Shown here: positions 1 to 11,549 of the stretch, one piece after another
Position numbering within the stretch: the first letter of the stretch is position 1
Layout: each line of letters starts with the position of its first letter
Source of the DNA: Sipunculus nudus
Lineage: Eukaryota > Annelida > Sipuncula > Golfingiida > Sipunculidae
Assembly (NCBI GenBank): GCA_026874595.1
Contig: CM049320.1
Location: 22,451,714 to 22,515,713, forward strand
Length of the DNA: 64,000 nt
Direction: 5' to 3'
The notes under the pieces: model-generated
What the model saw: the letters and a program-made list of their open reading frames with translations, nothing else
Database searches by the model: none
What the model was told of the DNA's origin: nothing
Made by a program: the position numbers and the translations under genes

Positions 1-10
1 ATTCTCATTT

Positions 11-635
11 ACAAGACAGGTGGTGCCACCTACATTGACTTTTGCAGTGTATGCACCTGTTTATTTCTACAGAGGAATTTGATACATCAGCCTTAAATTG
101 GGCATGTTTATACATATTGGGTAGCTTTATAGTGTACAAGACTGGTGGCGCCATATACAATAATTTTTGCACAGTGTATGTCCCTGCTTATTTCACAGGA
201 AGGGTTTGACATATCAGTCTTACATTGGGCATATGTATATATCTCTTAGTTGTATACAAGACTGGTGGTGCCAGCTACAATCATTGTATCCACCAAAACA
301 GAGATTTGCGGATACTATATTTTCATTTGAACGTCGCCACCGCCATTGCCGCATAGGTTTCCGGAGAACTCCTCCGTAACCAGTGGGCAGAATTTTTTGA
401 ATTTCAGAATTATGATCAGGTCACGTGAACTGCTGAGCCCTCATTTTTGGTTGACCTCTGACCTTTCCTCTCTGCCCAGCGTCCATTTGTGCGTCTGTTT
501 CCACACATTAGCCCACATGTCTCGGGAACAGTTTGACCGATAAGGCTAAATATTTCGTACAAATGTACTTCTTGGATAGCTTTATAACATACACTAAAGA
601 TGATGGCGCCACCTGCAACCACTGCCTGACATCAC
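11..635. repeat. R2 repeats with GGTGGCGCCACC-like palindrome, in intron
   Basis: Three diverged copies of a roughly 120-125-bp unit start near 11, 136 and 255. Each opens with a phrase like 'acaagactggtggcgcc' followed by a T-rich stretch, and a further relic lies at about 590-625. The same phrase recurs at 41.58-42.75 kb, so this is a dispersed family. The segment lies immediately upstream of the acceptor at 668-669 and is best read as intron of the lipid-transfer gene. The ORFs it contains are not coding. Confidence 0.6.
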
Positions 636-669
636 AAATTTATTATGTTTTTTCATATCTATATTTCAG

Positions 670-1183
670 GTTCTTCAAACTGGTTGGAAAACTGTTTTAT
701 TTTGTGAGCAGAGATCTGGGACATAAAATCGAAACTCTTGCCAACCATCGGAAAATGAAATGTGGTGGAAAATATGTAACAGTGCAGTCGATGCTGGAAT
801 ACGAACAATCTCATGGATTTGTGGCCTCTCCGTCCAATTTACGAACAGGTACAGAGTGTCTGTTAACACTTCACAGAGCGCTGGAATTCATATTGGCTTT
901 CATCAAGGAAATTTTCGTCAGGCCAGAGGTTGAGCCTACTTCAGTGATTGCGAAAGAAATTTATGACAAAACATTAGCGAAACATCATATATGGATTGTT
1001 CGTAAGATGGCAAGTCTTGCAGTGTTGACGTTACCCCCGAGGCGCCACCTAGTGGAAATTATGTGCAAACAGAATTATGATGAGGTTTTGTTTTTAGCTG
1101 AGATGCTTCAAGATCAAGGACAACCAGTGTACAATACGATTCAAAAATTATATGAAAAAGACAATTTGCTTAATATATCATAG
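670..1183 (+). CDS. CPTP: Ceramide-1-phosphate transfer protein (GLTP fold), terminal exon
   Basis: This is the last coding exon of a cytosolic GLTP-fold protein, the family that moves ceramide-1-phosphate or glycolipids between membranes. A pyrimidine-rich tract ending in AG at 668-669 is the acceptor. Base 670 completes a split codon and 170 codons follow to TAG at 1181-1183. Counting from the first whole codon, the expected headgroup-binding residues are present: D15 and K19 in 'RDLGHKIETL', R58 in 'NLRTG', R69 in 'LHRALEF', and the H105-H106/W108 pair in 'KHHIW', followed by the usual helix ending 'LPPRR'. The family is about 200-215 residues long, so only the N-terminal ~40 residues are missing and should lie in an exon left of the window. 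The apparent ATG at 533 is in intron sequence and is not the start. CPTP fits better than GLTP because of the LHRALEF context, but the paralogue assignment is not certain. Confidence 0.85.
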
Positions 1184-1320
1184 CTGTATTAAAAACAGGA
1201 CTCACATAGCCATTTTTTATGAGATTATAGTTATGATGCTAGTTTTAATAATTACAGATCATATATTCCTTCAAGTTCTTTGTATCATTCCATATAAGGA
1301 TCTATATTTTTCATGTATTT

Positions 1321-1381
1321 AATAAATTTCATGTTTTTACAATTTTACTTATTCCTTTCTCAGTAACTATGCCAAAATAAA
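1321..1381 (+). other. Candidate polyadenylation signals of the CPTP gene
   Basis: Canonical AATAAA hexamers occur at 1321-1326 and 1376-1381, 140-200 bases after the CPTP stop codon in AT-rich sequence. The spacing fits a short 3' UTR. Which site is used cannot be told from sequence. Confidence 0.5.
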
Positions 1382-1445
1382 CAAACTTTTATATTAAAAC
1401 TCAAATCATGTACATACATTCTGCTGATACTGTTTATTTAAATCA

Positions 1446-1447
<2 letters not shown>

Positions 1448-1499
<52 letters not shown>

Positions 1500-1588
1500 G
1501 TATATAGTAAGGGTATGTTGTTTATTTCCGATGTTGTAGGCTGAAAAAAAGTACTGGGGTTGGGCCTTCCACCCCCCCCCCCCCCCCC
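1448..1588. repeat. TA microsatellite and poly-C tract
   Basis: A (TA)n run fills 1448-1497 and an uninterrupted 17-base C run fills 1572-1588. ORFs crossing these rows (IYIYIY strings) are artefacts. Confidence 0.95.
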
Positions 1589-1699
1589 AGGTAACCAGAC
1601 CCCCATAAGAGTTGAATATCAGTCTTATAATGGACAGGTTAGTTGTAACCAATACTAATGTTTTGGTTCACTCAAGGGTGGTCTTAATCGACAGGTGGT

Positions 1700-3320
1700 C
1701 TTATTCCACAGGTGGTCTTTTTGACAGGTACCAATGTATATAATTTCCGGCCAGGATGTCCTTGGACATTATCCATTTATCATGACTAACAGAAGCTCAA
1801 TTAAGATACAGTATTCATTTGCTATATTTATACACTTATACTGCTAAATAGATACCTTCGTGTGTCAGTCAGAACATTTAACACCCAAAGACCTGCAGGT
1901 TTTCATAATCCATGGTGTGTTATGCGTTATAGCCTTATCTTATTGCATATTCCAAGATATATTTTTGGTTACGTAAACTTTTTATGTGTGAGAATGAGCT
2001 ATTTCAACATTATTGAAATGTTTTTAAAAATTGTCAAGATATTTGTACCATATATGTGTACACATTTCCAGAAATGCATTTTCTTAATCATGTATAATTG
2101 AAGACTGGGAAATTTACATATGATCGAGTACCTCTGACTACATCTGTGCTCGTTTTTGCAAGAGTGATTGGAGTCGTGACTTTTTTGTAAAACTGACCAA
2201 TTTACTCAACAAAATGACTAAGTTGACAAATGACACACCTAAAAATGACTCGCCTGACAAAATGATTCACCACTGTGACAAAATAATTTGCCTGACAAAA
2301 TTATAGGTTTCCACAGAACTTTTTAGGGAGGACCGGACCAGCAACACAAAATACTGGACCGGACCATGTAAAATTAAAAAGAGAAGGAGGAATCATAATA
2401 AACAGGAACACTATACCTTGCTTGAACTATTTGTCCGTTTGCGTTCTTGATCCCATCCTTCTGAAAAAAATAATATATCAATAACACCGATAATAATTAA
2501 TGTTTTTAACACACGATGGCGCGTATAGGCACTTCGGTATACTTTGACGATCAGGCAATAGCTGATGTGTATTTTTGCACTTGTTTTATTTTATATCATT
2601 GAATATCATGTTTAAAACACATGTATGCTTATATATATGCAAAATAAATTTTATTTATATAATATAACGTCTATTTTTTTAGAAGTGATACCCTGTGTGA
2701 AAAGTATGAGTGTGATTTCTTAGCTCTGCTGACAATAAGTCTTTTCAAAGTGCTTTGTCCGTTATCCGTTAACAAGGCACGTTTTGAAACCGTTAGCCCA
2801 AATAATCCAGAACCCGATATAAAGCTGGATGTCCCAAAGTTCTCCCATATACCAAACCCAAAATTGGATCACTGCTGCTTAGTTACTTCGAGAAATTAAG
2901 CAAAAACCTTCATTGAAAAAAAAAACCTGTGTTACACTTCAAGACTACACGCCAGGACTGAAAAGCATATGTGATCCTCAGTATATTTCCTATGCACTTG
3001 TTACGGACCCTAACATTATGTCAAAACATCAGAAAATATATTAACTTACTTTCAGGATAACGGGTGAAGCTGGAGAATATTTTTTTTTATAAGGATATAA
3101 CTATATTTAATATAAAATTATTTGTGTACCATATATTTGAGCATATATTTTTTTTGTCAAAGTTATAGTATAAATGTAAGTTCCGTACATAAAATTTTGT
3201 CCAACTCTGACCCAGGCACATTTTTTCCCGATGAACACTGTTAGTTTAATTTTCACAGCATGTATATATAAAGATTACATCTTTTTTTTAATCCGATATT
3301 TGAATGCTTTTGTCTAAAAC
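1700..3320. other. Gene-free AT-rich DNA
   Basis: No ORF with recognisable protein character is seen. A degenerate short repeat built on 'TGACAAAATGA' occupies about 2185-2305. A weak relative of the R3 dispersed repeat lies near 2720-2790. Confidence 0.6.
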
Positions 3321-3329
3321 TGTAGCTTT

Positions 3330-3800
3330 TTAGCTCAGCTGACATTCAGTCATGCTGAGCTATAGCGAAGGGACTTTGTCCGTCGTCTTTCTGTCTGTCC
3401 GTCCGGCCATTAGCAGGGCACAAATCGTAACCATAAGTGATAGGATCACGCAGTCTTAGTTCTAAAAAGAAATCCTTGCAAACCTGAAATTAGGTCACAG
3501 CAACGTATATTCTCCGAGTTACGTGGTGTGTTTGCCCCCCAAGTTACGTGGTGTGTTTGCCCCCCAGAGTTAATTCTTGTAGCCAAACATCGTTTCAACC
3601 TATACCTTCCGTCGGTCATATATGGCTTACCAACAATAGGGGAAGAACCCTATTGATTTTGAGTTCATAAGGTCAGAGGTTAGGGTCACAGTACTAAATT
3701 TTTCCGAATGCTTTTGAACATATTTCAATCTAAACTTTTCATCCCAGTCTTTAAAATATGCCTCATCTATGCCTCTCTCAATTTGATCCAAACTTCATAT
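3330..3800 (+). repeat. R3 dispersed repeat (GTCCGTC-rich)
   Basis: The segment carries 'ctttgtccgtcgtc', serial GTCCGTCCG words and 'agggcacaaatcgtaacc'. The same succession appears at about 41.24-41.43 kb and again at 41.65 kb, with weaker versions at 2.72 and 20.1 kb, so it is a dispersed family. A perfect ~28-bp tandem duplication around 3531-3567 ('gttacgtggtgtgtttgcc') is embedded. No coding signal. Confidence 0.6.
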
Positions 3801-4449
3801 TTTTGGGTGGAAGAAATAACTTACTGATTTTGGGGTAAGCTGGTGAGGAGGTTAAAGGTTGAAAGTTAAAGTTATTCAAACAAGTAATTGCTCCAGTTTA
3901 ACTGGTTAGTAGTTGTCCATCATTCCAGAAAGAATCAAGCTGCTATGTGGACATAAGGCCAAGTCATAGGTCAGGGATGTTCACAATTAAAACTTACTGT
4001 GAAGACAATCTTTAGTTTTCATGTCTTTATAACTATTGCACTCCAGCTGGTACATCTCACTGTGTTGCAGTAATTGGGAGCGATACTTGTAATATATTAT
4101 TTCCTTTTGTATCAGCACATTGAATGATAAGAACATCATCAGTGCATAACAAAACCCTCTGTTGCTGGAGGTATAACTAAATGTTTGGGCCAGGCATTAA
4201 GACTATTAGAGTAATGTATTAAGGTTAAGCTACTGATTTATAAGATGATGGGAACATTTTGACGTTTATTTAATGGAATCATAGCAATAAACTTAGATTC
4301 CTAGATATCTAAATATTTTTATACAAATCATCAGATATACCAGCATAGTGTTTGTTCTGATAATATATGGGTCCGTTCCAGGATTTAGGATGGCTTTATT
4401 TGCTTCTGAAGAGTCTTAGTGATGCTTTCTGCATTTCTTTTTCTTTCAG

Positions 4450-4503
4450 GTTTTGCAGTTTACCTACCATGATGACCCCACTAAAAAGCAAGTTGATAAT
4501 TAA
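4450..4503 (+). other. Candidate short terminal exon (17 codons plus stop)
   Basis: A strong polypyrimidine tract ends in CAG at 4447-4449. Reading from 4450, 17 codons precede TAA at 4501-4503 and give a hydrophilic tail 'VLQFTYHDDPTKKQVDN'. I do not recognise it. Such a short ORF can occur by chance and no upstream partner exon is visible. It cannot belong to the CPTP exon, which already ends at 1183. Confidence 0.2.
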
Positions 4504-4509
4504 AATATA

Positions 4510-5560
4510 TTGGACTTACAATTTTTAGAAATGCATGTCCTCAAATCTGATATCGGAGCTCTCCAACCTGATCATGCCTTTTGAATTGTTTTTGACATTC
4601 AATACTGTAACATTCTTTGAGCAATTTCCACAAGTTTAGTCTCATTTTGGGGGATGTGTGATATCAAATGTCAGACTTGTCTGAAATCCATTATATCTGC
4701 CAGTTAGCCACCTTAGAAGTCCTTTTGTTAGTGCAGTTTTTGTGATTTGTTTAATGTTTGGTCCCTTTTAGATGATGTTTTTGTCTGATTTCAGACCTAT
4801 CAGACGTCCAATATGGCCACCAGGTAGCCATCTTTAAATTCCTTTTGAATATGTTATCTCAAGAACTGTTAAAGTGAATGCAATGGGACGTATGTTAATG
4901 TAATCTTGCAAAGGATTGGGTCAATAATTTCTTTAAAAATAGGACCATCATTTATGAAAGTGAATAAAATTTCACACAAAAACACCCGTTATCCAATATT
5001 TAATTCATGGAGTTCCTTGATTTTTTTTGCTATTAGATTTATCTTATATTTGGCCTGTGTGGTGTTCCTTTTGCGACTGACGTATCAAGCAAGCTACGCG
5101 ATTAGTTCCTGAAAGCTCAACAACCATACATTTTGCCTCAGAACATCAAGTCGCTGTATTTTAACCAGAAATCTTGGATATATATTTCTGCAATCGTAGG
5201 AAGTTTCAACAAAATTGGCAATAAGGCTCTTCAAAAATCTGACTGGAATTTGTGAATCTCAACCCATGATGTCGCAGGTCATGCTTCGCAGCTGAACGTC
5301 TTGTCCATGGGTTACTCGTTTAAATGTTCAACCACCATTTATAGTATTGTTTACATAAGGCCAGCCTATAGTGGTATGCACAGTATGGTAGAGCTATTCA
5401 TTCTCCTCACACGACACCGTGTCTTCGAAAGGGATAGATCTCTTGCCAGTCTATTTGCTCAAGGCACTATATCCAGTCGAACGCAAGCTATATCAGCCCC
5501 TACTGAAAATGACAATGAAATCTATGATACAAACAAATAGTAAATACAAAGGATGCTTCG
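4510..5560. other. Gene-free DNA, mildly repetitive
   Basis: Two partly similar stretches around 4670-4700 and 4800-4830 (phrases about 'gtcagacttgtctgaaatccat' and 'atcagacgtccaatatggccacc') resemble a short dispersed repeat. The 60-80-residue ORFs here have no recognisable composition or domain. Confidence 0.4.
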
Positions 5561-5574
5561 ACAACATGAATTCC

Positions 5575-5996
5575 TATAGAGTCCCGGAGACGAAATGACA
5601 AACAAAAATATTGCTGAACATTGAACAAAAAAACAGTTCTGTAGTTCACACGACACACTTTGTCGTGCGCATGACTAACTAGTTCCCACGAGCAAATAGT
5701 GCGCACGAGATAGAATCGCGTGGGAACGAGTCAGTAAGTCTTGCGCACGAGATCATATGTCGTTGGAACGAGTTAGTATGTCGTGCGCACGAGATAGTAT
5801 CTCGTTGGAACGAGTTAGTATGTCGTGCGCACCAGATAGTATCTCGTGGGAACGAGTTAGTATGTCGTGCTCACGAGATACTATCTCGTGGGAACGTGTA
5901 TGTTGTGGGAACGAGATGGTAAGTCGTGGGAACGAGATAGTTTTTTCTTCAGTGTTCAGCAAAATATTTTTGTTATGTCGTCTATGGGACTCCGTA
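5575..5996. mobile_element. Short inverted-repeat element with 6-bp TSD (TACGG group)
   Basis: The ends are inverted repeats of about 50 bp. The left arm starts 'tatagagtcccggagacg'. The right arm, reverse-complemented, starts 'tacggagtcccatagacg', and both continue into a shared segment around 'caaaaatattgctgaacatt'. The direct repeat AATTCC abuts both ends (5569-5574 and 5997-6002), which is a convincing target-site duplication. The interior has no coding capacity and is a 42-bp palindromic tandem repeat. Terminal TA, TSD length and internal CGAGAT words match the larger elements at 47.4 and 59.8 kb. It is a non-autonomous DNA transposon of unassigned superfamily. Confidence 0.75.
5715..5905. 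repeat. 42-bp palindromic tandem repeat
   Basis: About four to five copies of a 42-bp unit alternate the words 'gtcgtgcgcacgaga' and 'tctcgttggaacgag', each nearly self-complementary. Because 42 is a multiple of three, ORFs run through on both strands. These are not genes. Confidence 0.8.
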
Positions 5997-6624
5997 AATT
6001 CCAACTTTATCTATAACAAATGACGGTGTTTTATCGGTGACGCAGTGCTGTAAATGTAAACAGAACTTTGTGAACGTGATACCATTGATAGTTTACGTGA
6101 TACAACTGCTGCAAGAATGTTGTCACGGACAACCCAGTATTTATCCCAAATCTATATAAAAAGTAGTTATTGAAGTATATGAACAATTGTTCTATATTAA
6201 CCAAGGACATTTAAAACAGACTGAAAAGGTTGATGTACCTATATTCCGGAAAAGTCTATGGTTGTCTTAAATTATATTTGTATATATTATATTATCTTGT
6301 AAATATGGTTAAATCCGTCATTACATTCATGTATATGTTTTCAAGTGTTGTTCACTAATATCGACATGGCATTAGACTTTAGAACATTTGTGAAAGTGTG
6401 TTTTTATGTAGGGAGGGGGATTCTTCAAGTTTATTGCAGCGAGCTCTAGGTCGCGCAGTATAAGAAACCCCCTCTCGTTCTTAGGTCAAATACGATCTAC
6501 AAGGCTGTAGGTAAAATGTACACGTAAATAATTTAGGTTTTTGGTATATATGTTATAAACCTTTATATTACGGATCCTTCGCTAAATCTTGGATGCCCCT
6601 TTTTTTATTGGATACACGAGTTAT

Positions 6625-6629
<5 letters not shown>

Positions 6630-6692
<63 letters not shown>
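6630..6692. repeat. Compound (TA)n(GA)n microsatellite
   Basis: A TA run (6630-6658) passes directly into a GA run (6659-6692). Confidence 0.95.
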
Positions 6693-6699
<7 letters not shown>

Positions 6700-6700
<1 letters not shown>

Positions 6701-7681
6701 AAAAGGTATGGTTCTCAGGCACTTTCTTTCAATCAGTGCGGGCGGGTGATATTTTATTTTTGACCTTTTTTTGTTTGTTTCGATAAAAATGACATATGAT
6801 CACAGAAAGTATGAACATTACAGAATTTTATGGCTAAACAGGTGAAAGCACTACATAACAAAAGGAATCTGATCAAAATTGGATAATTTTATCTTCTTGA
6901 AAGATTAAAATCAAAATAAAAATTTTTGATGCGGGGTGATAAAATTTACGCGGGCGGTGCCAAACCTTTTATTTATTTTTTTTTGCCCTAGGTCTATATA
7001 GTTTTGATTCATGTTATTCATTATCCAGGTATTCACTTCAGTCATTCGAACGGAAGTGTACTGCCGGCCGGCACGAGGTTCTGATTCTGTGATCATTTGA
7101 TGAGGCATGTCTAGGATTGCATACCATGTGGTCTTTTTTTACACATCAGCACGTAGGCCTACGTCTGGATGCGCAGTGAACAAGATGAGGCGGTATTAAG
7201 TTTGCAAAATGATAAAAATCGATAAATGTCAACCTTGACAGAAACCCAATTTATCTGAAACACATTATTTTCCAGAGCAGTTGCTGAGGCTGCAAAAGTC
7301 CTCGTGACTGAAAATTACAGCCTTTGAACTCCCGATAGAGCTTTACGTATGCTTGGACTCTTGCTGTGAACACCTACACTCGGAAAGTATTATAAAGTCC
7401 ACGTCAGTGTTCACGTTTTCTTCATCACTCTCCTTACAGTTTCTGCTTTAGAGTCTTTTCCTAATATCCGTTTTGATGATGGTAAATGCCATAAAACGTC
7501 GATCTCTTTTTTAAAATGCAGAGGTAGATTTTTATAAAATTAGTGAACCCAAAGAAATTCAAACTCAGTTTAAGACTCAAATCTTCAAACTTAATGAGCA
7601 GTGCTGATATATCGGGCAGTGGTCGGGATTTAAATGTTAAGCAACATGTATCTATCTTTGTGGATCCGTCTGCGTAAATAC

Positions 7682-7728
<47 letters not shown>

Positions 7729-9190
7729 TACATATATAGGCATATATATATATCATCATCGGCAAATTATATTTAGAGAAAGATATTTGATAGTCAAGAA
7801 CCGAATTAAATCAAACATAGGACACTGAAATCACAAGAGGGTGTCAAACCGGTAAAGATGTGAACGTCGAGGTTCTTTTTACTGTCAGACCAACTGCTGT
7901 ACCCTTACACATATACTCTCCTAAAAGACGAATAAGACATGTTTAAACAATACAAATCAATATATTATAGAAAGAAGTTACGTACATTCTCTGGAGAGGC
8001 GCTCCATATTTACGAACACCGATAATAACAAAGAAATAAACATTAAGTTCGTTAATGACAGTAAACGGCAAAGTTCCTAAATGACTTCGTTTCTAGTCAC
8101 ATGACCATCGCGCTCACGTGACACCGGGATGTAACATGTTCACCTCACTAAGTGGCTCGCGTTGTTTGTAGGTATATTCAGTCCTATAGATTCACGGAGC
8201 TCCTATAATCTACATTCTCCCGCTGGAGTGTACACGTTTGACACAGTTCGCGCATCTCGCAAAGACTATTCTTTCTGGGCGTTGAATCGCAGTTTCACAG
8301 CCAATCACTACTCCTAACTACGCCGACCATCAATACCAGTATGAATTATAATAAGGATATATACGCCTCCCGGGATAAAACTTCTGGAAAAAAATACTTA
8401 ACAGGTGACATTCCTTTGAAATCTACAACAAGCTCTGGTTAATAGTTAGACCGCCAAACAGAGACGGCTCAGACGGAATTAAACTGTACCGAGATTAACA
8501 TCAAATGTGTCACGTGTGCTCTCTTAAAACTAAACTGCTTTGAAATAAATATCAACTCAGATACTGTGTTCCTTAACGAAGGATATAACGCTTATATCTA
8601 AACATGATACTCCATATCAATGTACAATAAATTAACCAAACAATTCTCTGGTTGTACTCCCTACTTGTATATGCAATATAATATTATTAATATATATAAT
8701 CTTACAGTTGTAATGTATATCAAAAAGAAGAATTTATAGAATTCGTAAATTTTGATTATCTAGCAGTTAGGTTATGATAGTAATATACTTTATTCCTTTG
8801 ATGGATTCCCAAGGACACTTTTGTAAATGATCAGATGTAACAATTTTAGTCACATGAGCGAAAGAGCACTTTCGCGAAAGAGTATTTTCGCCTTTATTAT
8901 GTTGTATGATCATCACGTCCCTTGATTAAGTTATACTGCTGGAACTGGTATCATACTTATAGTAATAATATGCTGCTGGGAATAGGGCTTGTGATCTATC
9001 TGATGGCCTGGATGGTAATAATTGATATAAGCCCCCTTAATTAAGACTCCAGAAAGTCCGTTTGCTCTTCTTATGTTTGTAAAATTGACTGAGTATTCAT
9101 ACATGCATACCCGCTTTGTACCTGCGTTGTATTCCATAAAACAGAACATACCCTTTTCAGAATATACCTATAGGTCATCAGAGAAATTAG
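6700..9190. other. Gene-free DNA
   Basis: No supported gene. A TA microsatellite lies at about 7684-7740. A slightly more GC- and CpG-rich patch around 8090-8340 could be regulatory, but nothing in it is diagnostic. A minus-strand ORF at 8931-9149 has protein-like composition but no recognisable domain or splice context, and I do not call it. Confidence 0.5.
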
Positions 9191-9194
9191 GGTT

Positions 9195-9745
9195 GTCGTT
9201 TACGTTTTATACGCCCGTCTATACGGGACGTATTATGGTATATCCACAGTCAGTTCGTCGGTCCGTTCGTCTGTCCGTTCACTTAAAGTGTCGCCGCGAT
9301 AACTTACCTGGGCTTTGATGGATTTTCACGAAACACACAGTACTACTTATCAATAGTTTATCTTGCCCGAGTTCGATAATGGGCAAAATCCACGCATATT
9401 TAATAAGTCGAGAGGTCACTAGGTTACTTTGTAGTGTCGCCGGGATATCTTACGAGGAATGTGATGGATTTTGATTAAACACATCAGAAATTTTAATCTT
9501 TAATCCCCTTAGTTCGGGTTCAAGCAAAATCCACCCATATTTTACGAGGTCACCGCACTTTGGAGGCACCGTGGTGACTTACCAAAAGTCCTATGGGTTT
9601 TCATGAAACTCTTTCACATATTTACCAATAGAGTTTCCAACCTCAATAAAATTCTCATCAAAATTCACGCATATATAATGAGGTCACAAGACATGAGGCG
9701 GTTGTATTATGCACGTGTGCGGTGCTCTTGTTTCCAAAGTTTTCG
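9195..9745 (+). repeat. R1 dispersed repeat, intact copy
   Basis: It begins with a 'tatacgggacgtattatgg' phrase and CCGTTCGTC words. It then holds three internal subrepeats about 140 bp apart (near 9290, 9436 and 9570), each with a 'gtcgccgcgataactta' and '...gatggattttcacgaaac' theme. A second copy on the other strand is split by the LINE at 21.2-23.5 kb, and this copy serves as its unoccupied reference site. No coding capacity. Confidence 0.7.
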
Positions 9746-10126
9746 CTCCTTTGAACTACATGAACTTTGAAGTAAATGTTTTGGGGTGTTGTCCGTGCCA
9801 GGGTATTACAGACAATTAGTCTGTCAGTCTAGTATTAAAGACAATAAGTGTGCCTGTCACTATAAGTCTGTCTGGTAAGCCATGTCTAACAATGAATTCA
9901 GGTGATTCAATCTTGGTATGACGTATATGTTACATTACAAAAGGATCGTGACATAGTCGCTACACCTATCCAGCAGACATTCAAGGGCGTTTCCCCCTCT
10001 TATCCTGCTTACACTTATGCGCTTACATTTATTTATTTTATTTTATATTTACACCATATTTATACAGGGTATAATAAACCATTCAGTTTAAGTCTAGCTG
10101 GTCTAATATTGTTAACCTATAAAGAA

Positions 10127-10270
10127 TACAAGTGTATAAAACATGAACATTATAATTATGTGAACTCTCAAAGATACAAATGTATAAAACATTAACATCA
10201 TATTTATGTGAACTCTTAAAGATACAAGTGTAAAAAACATGAACATTATAATTATGTGAACTCTAAAAGA
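10127..10270. repeat. 48-bp tandem repeat, three copies
   Basis: Units start at 10127, 10175 and 10223, exactly 48 bp apart, and differ at only a few positions ('acatgaacattataattatg' theme). Confidence 0.9.
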
Positions 10271-10324
10271 TGTAAGCATTGTTAGAAAGTATATCATATT
10301 ATACTTTCAAGTAAGCAGAGTACA

Positions 10325-11430
10325 AAAAGACCACAGTCAGTATAAATCTAACGATTAAATCGATTGCATGCAGGGTTTATTTCTTATTAATTTGAATGAA
10401 AGTCCCAGGTTTATGAAAGCAATTTACTCATATGCAAGTTTGATGACAGTTATAATTGGAAATAATAATAATATTAATTTGTTAATTGGACTATTATTGT
10501 CCTCAAAAGATTTAACTTTTATTATTTAGTTCAAATATATCATCTAGCAGGTTTTGTGATATACCATGCACCATTGTTATTTTTACCTTGATAATTAGTC
10601 GACCTGAATTCTGTTATGCAAAATTTTGTGTTTATTTGCGTACAAAGACCCTGATATAAGCTGTTTAATCTTAATTTACAAACCTTGGTGCTGTTTGGAG
10701 CTGTAATCCATGAACATCTTGTGAACGTATTATCGATGTACAAGATGCTTGCTGATAAAATGCGTTGGCAGGGATACAAAATTTGCATTAGAAAAATGGA
10801 GATTTAATTCAATAACTCATTGTAAATGTAACAATTGTAAATGTAAATTGTAAGGTGACTGCTGATAATTTGCTTTGGTACGGATACAAAAGCTCGTGAC
10901 GAAAATGGATCTGTACTCAATTAACTCCCTGTGCGAGTAATTAAGGAATAAGGTACATAATTAGTAAGCTATACAGATAAATAGGAAGAGGCAGACATCG
11001 GGACATGTGCCCCACTTGTTCTCTTTGTACATGGCGATAGCTTGTTAAAGTGTGCTGAAACGTATATAATACTTCAGGCTAGGATTAGTACTAAATAAAG
11101 AGTCAGCTGTCTCAACTAGACACCAGTAGAATTTGTATAGGCATAAAGGATATACATATGTTGCCTTCTACAGTTTTAGTGTTTGGTATTTTTGCAACAA
11201 AATGATGAAACGTTTATGTTTAGCTGGAATGTATGACCTTTTGATCATTAGCAGTGTTCAATATATGCTATTTTACCTTTCTGCCCATTTTAACTTCTTT
11301 TCACCTTAAAAATGAGAGTGAGAAAGTTACTTGGACTCTTCTCTAAGTTTTCATCACCAAAAAGTTGTATATTAAATAAGGGCGCTCGTAAAAGCGGTTT
11401 ACAGGAGTTAAAGGTTCTACAGATACAATG
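10325..11430 (-). repeat. R5 dispersed repeat, copy A (inverted relative to copy B)
   Basis: Read on the minus strand this matches 50265-51690 along most of its length. Landmarks in both are 'tatttaatatac', 'aaacttagagaagagtccaagtaac', 'taccaacgcat', 'aaacctgctagatgatata' and 'aaaccctgcatgcaatcga'. Copy A has two units of a 'ttttgtatcc...aacgca' subrepeat where copy B has about six. No ORF is shared, so this looks like a non-coding dispersed element of about 1.1 kb. Terminal structure is unresolved. Confidence 0.65.
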
Positions 11431-11457
11431 TAAACGTATGTAGATTGGAATCCTAAC

Positions 11458-11460
<3 letters not shown>

Positions 11461-11507
<47 letters not shown>

Positions 11508-11511
11508 TATC
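11461..11511. repeat. TA microsatellite
   Basis: An (AT)n run at the outer edge of R5 copy A, interrupted by one G. Confidence 0.95.
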
Positions 11512-11549
11512 TCAATTAGAGTCTGATATATGAACTGCACCTCCGATGT

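Noticed and set aside
533-669. ATG at 533 as the start of the lipid-transfer protein
   Set aside because: The first 46 codons translate R2 repeat sequence with no family similarity, and an excellent splice acceptor ends at 669 exactly where GLTP homology begins.
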